NCBI RefSeq assembly: GCF_024500045.1
Contig: NZ_JTEO01000006.1
Span: 124,001 to 188,000 of the forward strand
Direction of reading: 5' to 3'
Origin: Methanolobus chelungpuianus
GTDB lineage: Archaea; Halobacteriota; Methanosarcinia; Methanosarcinales; Methanosarcinaceae
DNA length: 64,000 bases
Made by a program: the position numbers and the translations under genes. The first letter of the stretch is position 1, and the number at the start of each line of letters is the position of its first letter. This document shows, piece by piece, positions 7,204 to 15,698 of this stretch. Below the pieces are notes generated by a model, which was given only the letters and a program-made list of their open reading frames with translations, was not told the DNA's origin and did no database searches.

Positions 7204-8414
7204 GATTTTTACTGTTGAATGGGAATGGCATCGATATTCGTGTAAATAACGCTAAACTACATGTCAGGGATGGAAGATTCTCGACAACTGAAATTCCCGA
7301 AGAATATGTTTACTCTCCAAAGAGAATGGACATTGATAGCATTATCATCTATGGTCAGAACGGAAATCTCACGCTTGATGCTATAAGATGGCTGATAAAA
7401 CATAATGTTCAGATTTCAATACTCAACTGGGACGGTAAATTATTGACTACAATGCTTCCACCTGAGAGCACTAATGTCAAGACAAAGTTTGCTCAATATC
7501 ATGCTTTTGAGGATGAGCAAGCAAGAGTCAAAATCGCAAAGAACTTCATTGAAGCTAAGTTTGATAAAACTCTTGTAGTACTTGATTACCTAAAACAACG
7601 CTATCCTGAAATCGAGTATGATTTAGCAGAGGACTTTGAGAAACTAGAGAAAGCCAAGACCATCAAGGAAATAATGGGTGTTGAGGGCGGTGTTGCCTAC
7701 AAATACTGGAACGAGTTCTCAAAAGCCATTCCTGATAAATACGATTTTGAATCGAGGATTGATTCGAGCCGGAGAGCCACAGGCGCAGGGGACGTGGTAA
7801 ACGCTATGCTTAACTATGGCTATGCTTTGCTAGAGGCAGAGGGCCTAAGGGCCATTAACGCTGTGGGCCTAGATCCTCATGTAGGTTTTCTGCATGAAAT
7901 GACAACTAGCAAGAATAGTTTGGCTTACGACCTGCAAGAACCTTTCAGGTTCTTAGTAGATCTCGCTGTTTTGAGTCTCATAGAACAAGATCGTATGGAG
8001 AAGAAAGATTTCATTAGAACTGAAAGTTACTCCTTGCGCCTGAGACCCACTGGTGCAAAGAAACTAACTGAAGAAATCAACCTGTGGTTTAACAAGAGAG
8101 TTAATCATCAAGGCAATATGACAATGTGGAGTTATGTCATGTTCTTGAAAACTAGGGAATTGGCTCAGTATTTGGTTGGTAAGCGACAGGAGACAGATTT
8201 TGTAGAGCCACAATATGAGACAAAGAGACAGGATACAAGCGACATAAGACAGAAGATTCTCAGTATTTCTTATTCCGATTGGAAAAAGCTAGGTTTTTCA
8301 AAAGGAACATTGCATTATATGAAACAAAATGCAAAGGCAGATACTCCTTTTACTCTTAATGCTCATAATAAAGAACGTTTGGATAAGTGGGAGAAACTTG
8401 TTGCAAATAGCTAA
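7200..8414 (+). CDS. cas1: Casposase (Cas1-family integrase), 404 aa
   Basis: Integrase of the casposon, homologous to the CRISPR adaptation nuclease. The N-terminal beta domain (1-85) has the typical Cas1 pattern ending SILNWDGKLL. The alpha-helical catalytic domain carries the three expected metal ligands: E162 (VEGG), H227 (LDPHVG) and E247 (DLQEPFR). A charged linker (about 327-352) leads to a C-terminal HTH (about 354-376, YSDWKKLGFSKGTLHYM), an addition typical of casposases rather than CRISPR Cas1. There is no cas2 gene and no CRISPR array in the window. The catalytic residues look intact. The 3' part of the gene contains clustered GAGACA-like motifs. Confidence 0.95.
   Translation: MRFLLLNGNGIDIRVNNAKLHVRDGRFSTTEIPEEYVYSPKRMDIDSIIIYGQNGNLTLDAIRWLIKHNVQISILNWDGKLLTTMLPPESTNVKTKFAQYHAFEDEQARVKIAKNFIEAKFDKTLVVLDYLKQRYPEIEYDLAEDFEKLEKAKTIKEIMGVEGGVAYKYWNEFSKAIPDKYDFESRIDSSRRATGAGDVVNAMLNYGYALLEAEGLRAINAVGLDPHVGFLHEMTTSKNSLAYDLQEPFRFLVDLAVLSLIEQDRMEKKDFIRTESYSLRLRPTGAKKLTEEINLWFNKRVNHQGNMTMWSYVMFLKTRELAQYLVGKRQETDFVEPQYETKRQDTSDIRQKILSISYSDWKKLGFSKGTLHYMKQNAKADTPFTLNAHNKERLDKWEKLVANS
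8183..8251 (+). repeat. GAGACA-like motif cluster inside cas1 3' end
   Basis: Copies of (G/A)(A/C)GACA occur at 8183, 8190, 8217, 8225, 8239 and 8246, with a degenerate GATACA at 8232; the last five are spaced 7-8 bp apart. They encode the charged linker before the casposase HTH. The same hexamer recurs outside the gene at 8423-8539. Confidence 0.6.
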
Positions 8415-8421
8415 CTTTGAT

Positions 8422-8448
8422 GGAGACATGTAGTCTCCTTTTGTCTCT
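8422..8448 (+). terminator. Hairpin and T-rich tail after cas1
   Basis: GGAGAC-atgta-GTCTCC (8422-8438) is a perfect six-base-pair stem followed by a pyrimidine-rich run CTTTTGTCTCTTC. It begins eight bases after the cas1 stop and lies between convergent cas1 and hsdS, so it may terminate both. Confidence 0.55.
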
Positions 8449-8539
8449 TCGTGCGATATCTAGGAGACAATTCCAAGAGATATGAGAGACAAATGCAAGC
8501 GACAGACAAGAGACAGACACAGAAGACAACTAAGAGACA
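8423..8539 (+). repeat. GAGACA repeat cluster between cas1 and hsdS
   Basis: GAGACA occurs at 8423, 8464, 8486, 8510 and 8534, with GCGACA at 8499 and AAGACA at 8524; from 8486 on the spacing is 11-14 bp, close to one helical turn. Two copies in the opposite orientation lie at 8433-8438 and 8443-8448. Helically phased repeats suggest binding sites for an oligomeric protein; simple slippage of a purine-rich tract is the alternative. Confidence 0.6.
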
Positions 8540-8541
8540 GA

Positions 8542-10020
8542 TTATTTTTTCTGTTTCTTAATGCTCGCTCCCTCAACTTTAATCCTCTCCAACAGCATTT
8601 CAGCAGACTCATAATCCCTGTCTTCCTGTCTGGCAAGCTCTGCCTCAGTAGGCACAAGTTCTCCTGAAAAAGCCTTTGCAAGAATAGATTGCCTGAGTTG
8701 ATCTGTTTTTTCTTTTGCTGCTATAACTTTTGATTCAATGGAATCGGCAAAAGCAAAGAGTGCACTTACCCTAAAAATAATTTCCTTTTGTTCAGCAAGA
8801 GGTGGAAAAGGAAGAGGCATGGAAGCTAACTGTTGTTGATTAATAGAAGCCATATTGACTGTTTGCTGTGCATTCAAATTGAAATACCCTTGTGCATAAA
8901 CTTGAAACCAATAACCAATGTATTCGCTTAAGATATATTGCTTAAAGACTCTTAACCGAATGTTTTTACTTTCGTAGATGCAAGCTTCAATACCATTCGG
9001 AATAGGTGCAGCTTTACCAACTAATTCTCTGCTGTTTACTCGATTCACAAGGATATCTCCTGGCTCAAGAAGATATTCAGCTATTTCTTCTGAAGATAAA
9101 TTCATCCTTTTGATGTTTTTCCAAACTATTGCTCCATTATCAATATTATACATTCTCAGACACGCAATTCCATCGTCTGAGTAAAATTCCTGTGGCTTGT
9201 AAATACCATTTTTCATTGATTCAGATATTAAGTCTATACAAGTCCAACACCAATTAGTTGGTAATTCGTAAGGGACATCACAAATTGCATCTTTTGTTTG
9301 CTTTTTCTTTGAAAGTTTGCTTTTATCCGTAGTGATATATTCTAAGATCGTTTTTGCGCTTTCAATGTCGGAATTATGTAATCTCCAATCTTCCGTCAGC
9401 CTCCCATCACAAGCAGCCATTAGAACAGCCTGCCTGAAAGCCTTCATGATTTCCGGCACTTTGTCAAGCCTCTCGTTTGTCGCATCTAGACGGGCGAACA
9501 GTGCCTCGATTGCTGCGACTATGCGGTGTTGTTCGGGGAGGGGAGGGAGAGGTACAGGATAACTGGATAAACTCTTTGCAGATAAATTAGGTTGAGCAGT
9601 ACCGTTGTCAAAAGTCTTGATTAACTTTTTCCCAAAAGGGCTAGTTAAAAAATAGTACATGTAGGAATTAATTGTTGCTTCGTTAAGTCTGAGAATTACT
9701 AATGAAGATGCAATCGCCCCATTTTTCATACCCGAGAACACTGCACATTTACCTAGTGTTCCTCTCAAGCAATAAATGATGTCCCCTTCAATGAGTTTTC
9801 CACTGTTAAGTAAATTATATCTTTCATCACTTATGAAGTTCAAATTTTCAGTTGATACTTTACCATTAAAGAGGTTTCCAGCATTAATGAAAGGTATTCC
9901 TGAGTCAACATAATGTCTGTTTGATGGATAGTTTTTGCCTCTATCGCCATTAATCAGAATTCCAAGATTCTTTACTTCTGTCCAAATCCACCCTTCCAGC
10001 AGTTCACTCTTCTGTTGCAT
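8542..10020 (-). CDS. hsdS: Type I restriction enzyme specificity subunit HsdS, 492 aa
   Basis: Determines the bipartite DNA target of the type I complex. Two target-recognition domains are visible, each followed by the conserved helical spacer: LPPLPEQHRIV and helix to about residue 205, and FPPLAEQKEII with helix to about 450. The first half contains the usual GxI..IxxGDIIYC pattern; the second the GDILVNRVN pattern. The C-terminal tail is lysine-rich. It starts inside the end of hsdM (overlap 10004-10020), and its stop abuts the GAGACA repeat cluster. Length is slightly above the family norm. Confidence 0.95.
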   Translation of the reverse strand: MQQKSELLEGWIWTEVKNLGILINGDRGKNYPSNRHYVDSGIPFINAGNLFNGKVSTENLNFISDERYNLLNSGKLIEGDIIYCLRGTLGKCAVFSGMKNGAIASSLVILRLNEATINSYMYYFLTSPFGKKLIKTFDNGTAQPNLSAKSLSSYPVPLPPLPEQHRIVAAIEALFARLDATNERLDKVPEIMKAFRQAVLMAACDGRLTEDWRLHNSDIESAKTILEYITTDKSKLSKKKQTKDAICDVPYELPTNWCWTCIDLISESMKNGIYKPQEFYSDDGIACLRMYNIDNGAIVWKNIKRMNLSSEEIAEYLLEPGDILVNRVNSRELVGKAAPIPNGIEACIYESKNIRLRVFKQYILSEYIGYWFQVYAQGYFNLNAQQTVNMASINQQQLASMPLPFPPLAEQKEIIFRVSALFAFADSIESKVIAAKEKTDQLRQSILAKAFSGELVPTEAELARQEDRDYESAEMLLERIKVEGASIKKQKK

Positions 10021-11428
10021 AACCGTTCCCCATTAGGTCCAGAATTGCATTCAACTCACTAACTGCTGCTTCAAGTTCATCTATTGCTTCAGCAGCAAGT
10101 TCTTCAGGCCCAAGTAAATCATCAGTATCTCCTAAGGAATCGTCCCTTAGCCATTTGAGAGAATCAATTTTGTAATTCCTCTCTTTAAGTTCAGAAATGT
10201 GGAACTTGTGCCAGCGATTATCCTGTGAGTCTTTTTCCTCACGTTTTGCCCTGCCGTTAGGATCATCACCAAAGCATCTCTCAAACTCTTGAAAATGTTC
10301 TTTGGTAAGTGGACGATCTTTCTTTGTGATTTTAGGAACATTTGTACGGCAATCATATACCCAGGTATGCTCTGTGGGAATGCCTTTGGTGAAGAATATC
10401 ACATTTGTTTTAGTTCCGGGGGAATATGGTGTAAAAGTACCATCAGGCAATCTCAAGACAGTATGTAAGTCACAGTCTTCACAGAGCACCTTGAAAACCT
10501 CTCCTGCCTGATCTGCAAAAAGCACGTTATCTGGTACTACGATAGCTGCTCTGCCACCGGGCTTCAAGATGGTCATGACATGTTCAATGAAATTCAGTTG
10601 CTTGTTGGATGTTTCAACAACAAAATCTTCACGTCCGGGAGACTGGTTTGCACCTTTGGTTCCAAACGGAGGATTGGTAAGCACCACATCAAACCTTTTA
10701 GAATCCGGTATCTCATAGATAGAGTCACCAAGTTTGATCTCAGGTTCAATCCCATGCAAATACAGGTTCATGAGAGCTAACCTGCGTGGACGCTCCACAA
10801 GCTCTTGTCCGTGATATGTACTGTAACGGATGCGTTTAGCAAGGTCACGGTCCACTGCACCTCCTGCGGTGATCTCCTTAAGCCACTCATAGGCAGATAC
10901 AAGAAAGCCACCTGTACCACATGCAGGGTCCATTATAGCAAACTCCCTGCTGGCGCGTGGGTCTGGCTTCATACACCTTACTATCATCTGGATAACTATA
11001 CGTGGAGTGAAATACTGCCCTGCACCCTTTTTACCTTCACTGGCAGCCTTTTCCAGTAGTCCTTCAAAAGCCATTGCCTTTACATCGATGTCAAGACCTG
11101 TCCACTCGGTTTCATCAATGAGTGTAATCATCTTTTTAAGGCTTACAGGGTTGTGGAAACGGGAGAGAGCACCTGCAAAGATATCACCAAGAAGACCGTC
11201 CTGCTTACCAAGAGTCCTCAATGCATCACTATAATGCTCTGTAAGTTCTATGCCAGACTGCTCTTTCAGGGATTGCCATCCACAAGCTTCAGGCATTTCA
11301 ATGCCTCTCTCATCAGCCATTTTCAGAAACAGCAGGTAAGTGATTTGCTCAATATAATCGCCGTAATCAATGCCTTCATGCCTTAAAGTATGGCAAAAAC
11401 CCCATAGTTTTTGTACAATATCGCTCAT
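10004..11428 (-). CDS. hsdM: Type I DNA methyltransferase subunit HsdM, 474 aa
   Basis: N6-adenine methyltransferase of the type I complex. The helical N-terminal domain (1-130, LWGFCHTLRHEGIDYGDYIEQI) is followed by the catalytic domain with SAM motif DPACGTGGFL (about 165-174) and catalytic NPPFG (about 252-256). The C-terminal part interacts with HsdS by family precedent. Overlaps hsdR stop by four bases and hsdS start by 17, so the three genes are one operon read hsdR-hsdM-hsdS. Confidence 0.96.
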   Translation of the reverse strand: MSDIVQKLWGFCHTLRHEGIDYGDYIEQITYLLFLKMADERGIEMPEACGWQSLKEQSGIELTEHYSDALRTLGKQDGLLGDIFAGALSRFHNPVSLKKMITLIDETEWTGLDIDVKAMAFEGLLEKAASEGKKGAGQYFTPRIVIQMIVRCMKPDPRASREFAIMDPACGTGGFLVSAYEWLKEITAGGAVDRDLAKRIRYSTYHGQELVERPRRLALMNLYLHGIEPEIKLGDSIYEIPDSKRFDVVLTNPPFGTKGANQSPGREDFVVETSNKQLNFIEHVMTILKPGGRAAIVVPDNVLFADQAGEVFKVLCEDCDLHTVLRLPDGTFTPYSPGTKTNVIFFTKGIPTEHTWVYDCRTNVPKITKKDRPLTKEHFQEFERCFGDDPNGRAKREEKDSQDNRWHKFHISELKERNYKIDSLKWLRDDSLGDTDDLLGPEELAAEAIDELEAAVSELNAILDLMGNGYATEE

Positions 11429-14103
11429 GCTGCAACTGCCCTGTTAAATTCTGTTATTAAGGTTACAAGCTGGCCTTCAAAGATCCGGTTGGCCTTATTC
11501 CATCCGCCATAATCGGCAAACACCGGAATATAATCGAAGTCCTCTTTATCGATAGAGAGGTTTGCAATCAGATGTGACTTGATGCGTTCCAGCCATAAAA
11601 GCTGATCTGTTGTAAAGCTTTTCCCCATCGTAACCTTGGAAAAAGCATTGCTTACACGCTCTTCTGCTGTTAGCAAAGCTTCTTCCTCAGAGGCAGCATG
11701 TTTTATCATTGAGATAATGTCTACAAGAGCCTTACTGTATTTGATTTGATGTGCTCTTTGAAGATTTTCAACTGTAAATCTTTGCTGAGAAGATTCCAGT
11801 TTTTTCTTTAATTCTTCAAGTGCATCTGTACTCCATTCTTGTGGCCTGTCAAGAAGAATACCAATTGCAGCTATCTTTTCAGGATTCTCCTTTACGAAAT
11901 TAGAAAACAATTCAAGATAATCATCTGGCCTGTACTCGTTACCTGAAGCATCTCTCACTATCCAAGTAGAAGAAACAGAGTCCCTTTCTCCATAATCCAC
12001 ATAGAATGTCTTCTTTGGTCTCGGATAGTTCTCAAGCAGATTCAAAAAGTCCTTATTCCTCAGGACTTCCATAGTTCCGGTAAAGTCCTCTTCAAGCCTT
12101 CTTTCAAGAGAAATTGCAAAACTCTTGAGATCTCCTTTCTCGATGAAAGCACTGAACATATCACGCGCTTCCCCACTCATCTCCTTGTCTATCCTGTTGA
12201 GACGCTTTGTAAGAATACGAGTATTATATTTCCTGTCCCGGTTATTCCAGATGTCTTCAATTACCTTGCTAATTGGCTTAACTTCTTTTTGTGGAGGTTC
12301 TGCTGTCACTCCTGTAACTGATTTGAAATAATCAATGAGAGTCCCTCCAAAACAATCAAAGACTACAAAGTGAGATTTATCAGGATAGTGCTCGCCCTTT
12401 CTAGTTCCTCTCCCCATCATTTGTTCAAATAGGATTCTTGATTTAACATATCTCAAGAAAACAATATATTCAAGATCTGGAACATCAACTCCGGTTGAGA
12501 GAAGATCAACAGTCACAGCAATTCCAGGCATTTTTCTATTCCTGAATTCCCTTATTCTCTGCAAAGGACGGTCTACCTTACCTGTAATCTTCTGAACAAA
12601 AGAATCTCCTTTTCCAAAAACATCTCTTGCAAGATCAACGATTTGATCAGCATGAGAAGTAAAAGCTATATCATTCACAGCAAAAATCAGAGTCTTAGGA
12701 AAACGTCCATATCTCTTTTCATGTTCATCTGCATAGCGTTTAATCTCTTCAAGGATCTTCCTGTTTGAATCAATAGATGTTATTTCTCGTTCTATTTTCT
12801 CCGCTGAAAACTCCCTTTCATCCTCAAGCATGTCAATATCACGAAGTCCGGTTTCAGGGTCTATAACCTCAACAGCCTCTCCTTCATGAAGAAAAATACC
12901 GTTCATGCGAACACCGGATTCCAGGGCTACAATATCATAATCTACTAGATAACCATCCCTGACAGCCTGCTCATAACCATACTTGTAAACAATCTCCTTG
13001 AAATATGCAGACGTGTGAGCGGCAGGAGTAGCTGTAAGTCCTACTTTTATAGCATCAAAATGGTCAAGGGTCTTTCTCCAAGTAGAAATTTCCTGTGCAG
13101 AGTAACCCCTATGACATTCATCAGCAATAATTAAGTCAAAAGCATGTATGGGAATATTTAACTGACTTGCATCTTCATCTTCAGTCTCATCACAACAGGA
13201 GAACGCAGATGTTTTCCCAAACAGGTTTATTGTCATTCTCTGGATAGTAGAAACATATACAAAGCTGTGTTCCGGTTTAGGGTCAGTCAGGTAAGATTCA
13301 GGCATTGCATTTACATCAAAAGTTTCATCCTCTCCAAGGTCACCACGCTGAAAACGCTGGCTATAAACTTCATAGGTCTTATCGAACTTTAAACCCTGTT
13401 CAGTTTCAAAAGATGAAAAAGCCCTAACAGCCTGTGCAGCAAGAGCCCTTCGATCTACTAAGAACAAAACCCTTTTAGCGACACCTGCTTTCATTAATCG
13501 ATAGATGAGATTTACAACAGTGAATGTTTTCCCCGTTCCTGTTGCCATCGCAAGCATCATTGTTCTTTTCTTGTTGGCAATAGCCTTCCCAACAGAATCA
13601 CACGCTTCACATTGGTATGGTCTCATGTATTGATTATCTGGAATGGAAAAGAAGCTAGTTATTGTCTCATCATTATCAATGTTTAGTCTTTCAAGCAAAG
13701 CTTCGGGTGTATGGAAACCTGATACTTTTCTAGAGCGATTCAGAGGATTACGAACATCATGATACAATATTTCTGTACCGTTTGTTGAATACAAAAACGG
13801 AACTTTAAACCCATCAAAATTAAACCCACTATTAGACACTCCTTTTGAGTATCTTTCTGCCTGTGTGAGGACATTTTGTGGTCCTAAAGTGACTTTCTTG
13901 GCTTCAATGATTCCAAGTATCTTCCCGTCCACACACAATGCATAATCAGCAGGACCATTAGAAGTGGGATATTCCCCAATTGCACATTTATTGTACTCTG
14001 ATAGTACCTTTGTGTAATCATAGAGTGCAACCTTCCAACCTTCTGTAACCAGCAAAGGATCAATGAGCTTTTTCCTTGTCTGCTTTTCGGTAAGAGTTTG
14101 CAT
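11425..14103 (-). CDS. hsdR: Type I restriction enzyme motor/nuclease subunit HsdR, 892 aa
   Basis: Translocates and cuts unmethylated DNA. The N-terminal PD-(D/E)xK nuclease is seen as PADYAL...GIIEAKK (about residues 51-70). The SF2 helicase core follows: Walker A ATGTGKT (about 187-193), DECHRG (about 327-332) in place of DEAH, LTATP (about 354-358) and motif VI MMGRGTRKG (about 585-593). The C-terminal helical region contacts HsdM. No frameshift or truncation is visible, so the system looks functional. It is the first gene of the hsd operon and is divergent from the 14271 unit. Confidence 0.96.
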   Translation of the reverse strand: MQTLTEKQTRKKLIDPLLVTEGWKVALYDYTKVLSEYNKCAIGEYPTSNGPADYALCVDGKILGIIEAKKVTLGPQNVLTQAERYSKGVSNSGFNFDGFKVPFLYSTNGTEILYHDVRNPLNRSRKVSGFHTPEALLERLNIDNDETITSFFSIPDNQYMRPYQCEACDSVGKAIANKKRTMMLAMATGTGKTFTVVNLIYRLMKAGVAKRVLFLVDRRALAAQAVRAFSSFETEQGLKFDKTYEVYSQRFQRGDLGEDETFDVNAMPESYLTDPKPEHSFVYVSTIQRMTINLFGKTSAFSCCDETEDEDASQLNIPIHAFDLIIADECHRGYSAQEISTWRKTLDHFDAIKVGLTATPAAHTSAYFKEIVYKYGYEQAVRDGYLVDYDIVALESGVRMNGIFLHEGEAVEVIDPETGLRDIDMLEDEREFSAEKIEREITSIDSNRKILEEIKRYADEHEKRYGRFPKTLIFAVNDIAFTSHADQIVDLARDVFGKGDSFVQKITGKVDRPLQRIREFRNRKMPGIAVTVDLLSTGVDVPDLEYIVFLRYVKSRILFEQMMGRGTRKGEHYPDKSHFVVFDCFGGTLIDYFKSVTGVTAEPPQKEVKPISKVIEDIWNNRDRKYNTRILTKRLNRIDKEMSGEARDMFSAFIEKGDLKSFAISLERRLEEDFTGTMEVLRNKDFLNLLENYPRPKKTFYVDYGERDSVSSTWIVRDASGNEYRPDDYLELFSNFVKENPEKIAAIGILLDRPQEWSTDALEELKKKLESSQQRFTVENLQRAHQIKYSKALVDIISMIKHAASEEEALLTAEERVSNAFSKVTMGKSFTTDQLLWLERIKSHLIANLSIDKEDFDYIPVFADYGGWNKANRIFEGQLVTLITEFNRAVAA

Positions 14104-14270
14104 TTGAATTCCTCGATAGTGAGAGCAACTAAACTTCAGAACATATTCTATTTAAACATATAAATAGGTTCATAGTGAAACATTACACCAAAGCAAGACG
14201 TTAATTGAAAACATGCACACATAGTTAATAAATTATATATAGAGTTCTTAGCATTCTTAAATAGGTAACA
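14104..14270. promoter_or_regulatory. Divergent promoter of hsdR and the 14271 gene pair
   Basis: The 167 bp contain a TATA-like AATTATATATAG at 14230-14241 for the rightward unit, with AGGT five bases before ATG 14271. An inverted repeat CTATTTA-aacata-TAAATAG lies near 14149-14168 and may provide the hsdR TATA element. The AT content is among the highest in the window. Confidence 0.5.
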
Positions 14271-15119
14271 ATGACTAGAACGATTCAAGTAAGCCTTGGG
14301 AGAATCACCCATAAATCATTTGGGAAAGAAGATCCTTTTGGAGTTATATTAAGAGGTCTTAAAGGAAAAAACATCGTATCTACAAAATCGTTTTTGTATC
14401 ATTTAAAAAATGTGTTTGCATATTCCAAATCTGACTTTAAAGTAATTTATGGGGAATTATATAAATCAAAGTTATCATCTAAACATCAAGTCTTAGATAA
14501 GACAAATCTAACCTATGGCCCAGAGATAATTGATGAGTTCTTTTCTGTAAGTCAATTTGTTATATTTAGAGACTTATCAATCGTTTTTACAAGTAGTTCG
14601 AAATTGCGAGATGATAACTTTATTGAAATGATTGAAATTTTGTATGGTCTTAACTCCGAGGAGTTATTTTCTCAAATTGAGGTTCATTATCGAAAAGAAG
14701 ATTTTGATATTTTCAAAAAGATTGAATCGTTTTCTAGGATGATTGAAGTTGAATTGATCAACATCAGAAAATCAAATCCTACCCCACGACCAACATTTGA
14801 AAAAATAGAAGCGTTTTTAAGTCGAGAAAGAACCGATGTCTTAAATGCCAAATTTAAATCTGAAACATCAGATGGATTAGCAAGAGATCTGGAAAGTCAT
14901 ATAATGAGCGGAATTTCTATTTCAGATAGTGGCTATGGAGATAGCATAATAACTGGACAGAAACAAAATGGTGACTTTGAAACAATAAGGTTAAAAGACA
15001 AAGTAATAAGAAAAAGAATCCAATATCTTCCTCTTGAAGAAAAAGAACAGTTCATTAATTTGATAATTGAAATGTTTGGAAAATATGTTTCCTCAGAGGA
15101 TGATTTGATTCATGATTAA
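14271..15119 (+). CDS. Unknown soluble protein of a two-gene candidate defence unit, 282 aa
   Basis: No family recognised. The product is soluble, mixed alpha/beta, with a strand-rich N-terminal half (about 1-120, including FVIFRDLSIVFTSS) and a helical C-terminal half. No signal peptide, no membrane helix, no cysteine cluster. It overlaps the next gene, a four-helix membrane protein, by eight bases (15112-15119), so the two are translated together. Size, gene order and the soluble-plus-membrane pairing resemble phage lambda RexA-RexB in architecture only; I see no convincing sequence identity to RexA. Position between a type I restriction operon and the tRNA boundary favours a defence role. 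A DUF4747-type phage-related protein is another possibility. Confidence 0.7.
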   Translation: MTRTIQVSLGRITHKSFGKEDPFGVILRGLKGKNIVSTKSFLYHLKNVFAYSKSDFKVIYGELYKSKLSSKHQVLDKTNLTYGPEIIDEFFSVSQFVIFRDLSIVFTSSSKLRDDNFIEMIEILYGLNSEELFSQIEVHYRKEDFDIFKKIESFSRMIEVELINIRKSNPTPRPTFEKIEAFLSRERTDVLNAKFKSETSDGLARDLESHIMSGISISDSGYGDSIITGQKQNGDFETIRLKDKVIRKRIQYLPLEEKEQFINLIIEMFGKYVSSEDDLIHD

Positions 15120-15615
15120 AAATATTGTCAAATATAGAAAAAGCATCTTTGAAGATGTGGGCTTATACCTTTCAATATTCATTCCTCTTATTATTTTCTA
15201 TTTGCTAAAGCCTTGGGAAATGAATATAGTTTTAGATAAAGGCAATGTTTTTAATACATCTGTTGCAATAATCGCACTCTCAATAGGTTTTTGTTATCAA
15301 GCTTTTAATTACTTAAACGATTTAGATACAAATGATTTGTTTTATAAAAAACTTTTAAAAACTGAAATTTTCGATGAAATTCACTTTTTATTTACATATA
15401 GCATTTATGTTAGTGCCTTAAACATTATAACCTTAGTAATATTCACTATTTTTGTATGGTTCGGAATTACTAATGATTTTTACCTCGTAATCATAGGTTT
15501 GGTTCCATCAATTTTCACATTCTATACACTATCAGAGTTTATTAATTTTTATAGAAGTGGTGTTGGGCTAAAAAAGTACAAACTGGAATTTGATAAAATT
15601 CAATCACTTGAATGA
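15112..15615 (+). CDS. Four-helix membrane protein of the candidate defence unit, 167 aa
   Basis: Four hydrophobic segments are clear: about 18-34 (VGLYLSIFIPLIIFYLL), 48-68, 90-117 and 120-147, with short loops and a charged cytosolic tail. No catalytic motif. A small four-helix protein made with a soluble partner suggests a membrane effector (channel or pore) under control of the upstream protein, as in RexB or KwaA-type systems; this is architectural inference. It is the last gene before the tRNA, ending 84 bp from its 3' end. Confidence 0.7.
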   Translation: MIKNIVKYRKSIFEDVGLYLSIFIPLIIFYLLKPWEMNIVLDKGNVFNTSVAIIALSIGFCYQAFNYLNDLDTNDLFYKKLLKTEIFDEIHFLFTYSIYVSALNIITLVIFTIFVWFGITNDFYLVIIGLVPSIFTFYTLSEFINFYRSGVGLKKYKLEFDKIQSLE

Positions 15616-15698
15616 ATTTTATTATTATATTTAGTTATTTATTCCTTCAAATTTTGAGCGTACACTTTTTTAGCGTTGTATATATCCCAAAAACCATA

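Larger units (their letters stand above)
1..15698. mobile_element. Casposon (self-synthesising Cas1-based transposon) with cargo, left end outside window
   Basis: The core (about 2298-8414) holds a Cas1-family integrase, family B DNA polymerase, HNH nuclease, HTH and ribbon-helix-helix proteins, which is the defining gene set of casposons. The AT-rich accessory DNA runs without a break to the 3' end of tRNA-Leu at 15699, and the sequence beyond the tRNA changes to GC-richer host genes. Casposons are known to integrate at tRNA 3' ends and duplicate roughly 14-15 bp of target. I found no second copy of the tRNA 3' end between 1 and 15698 and no inverted partner of the sequence at 15655-15698, so the left terminus is inferred to lie before base 1. 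Whether the restriction operon and flanking unknown genes are cargo of the same element or of a nested island is inference. The core is certain; the outer extent is moderately supported. Confidence 0.7.

Noticed and set aside
8423-8539. CRISPR array next to cas1
   Set aside because: The repeated units are only 6-8 bp with 7-14 bp spacing; no 25-37 bp repeat with uniform spacers and no cas2 or other cas genes are present.
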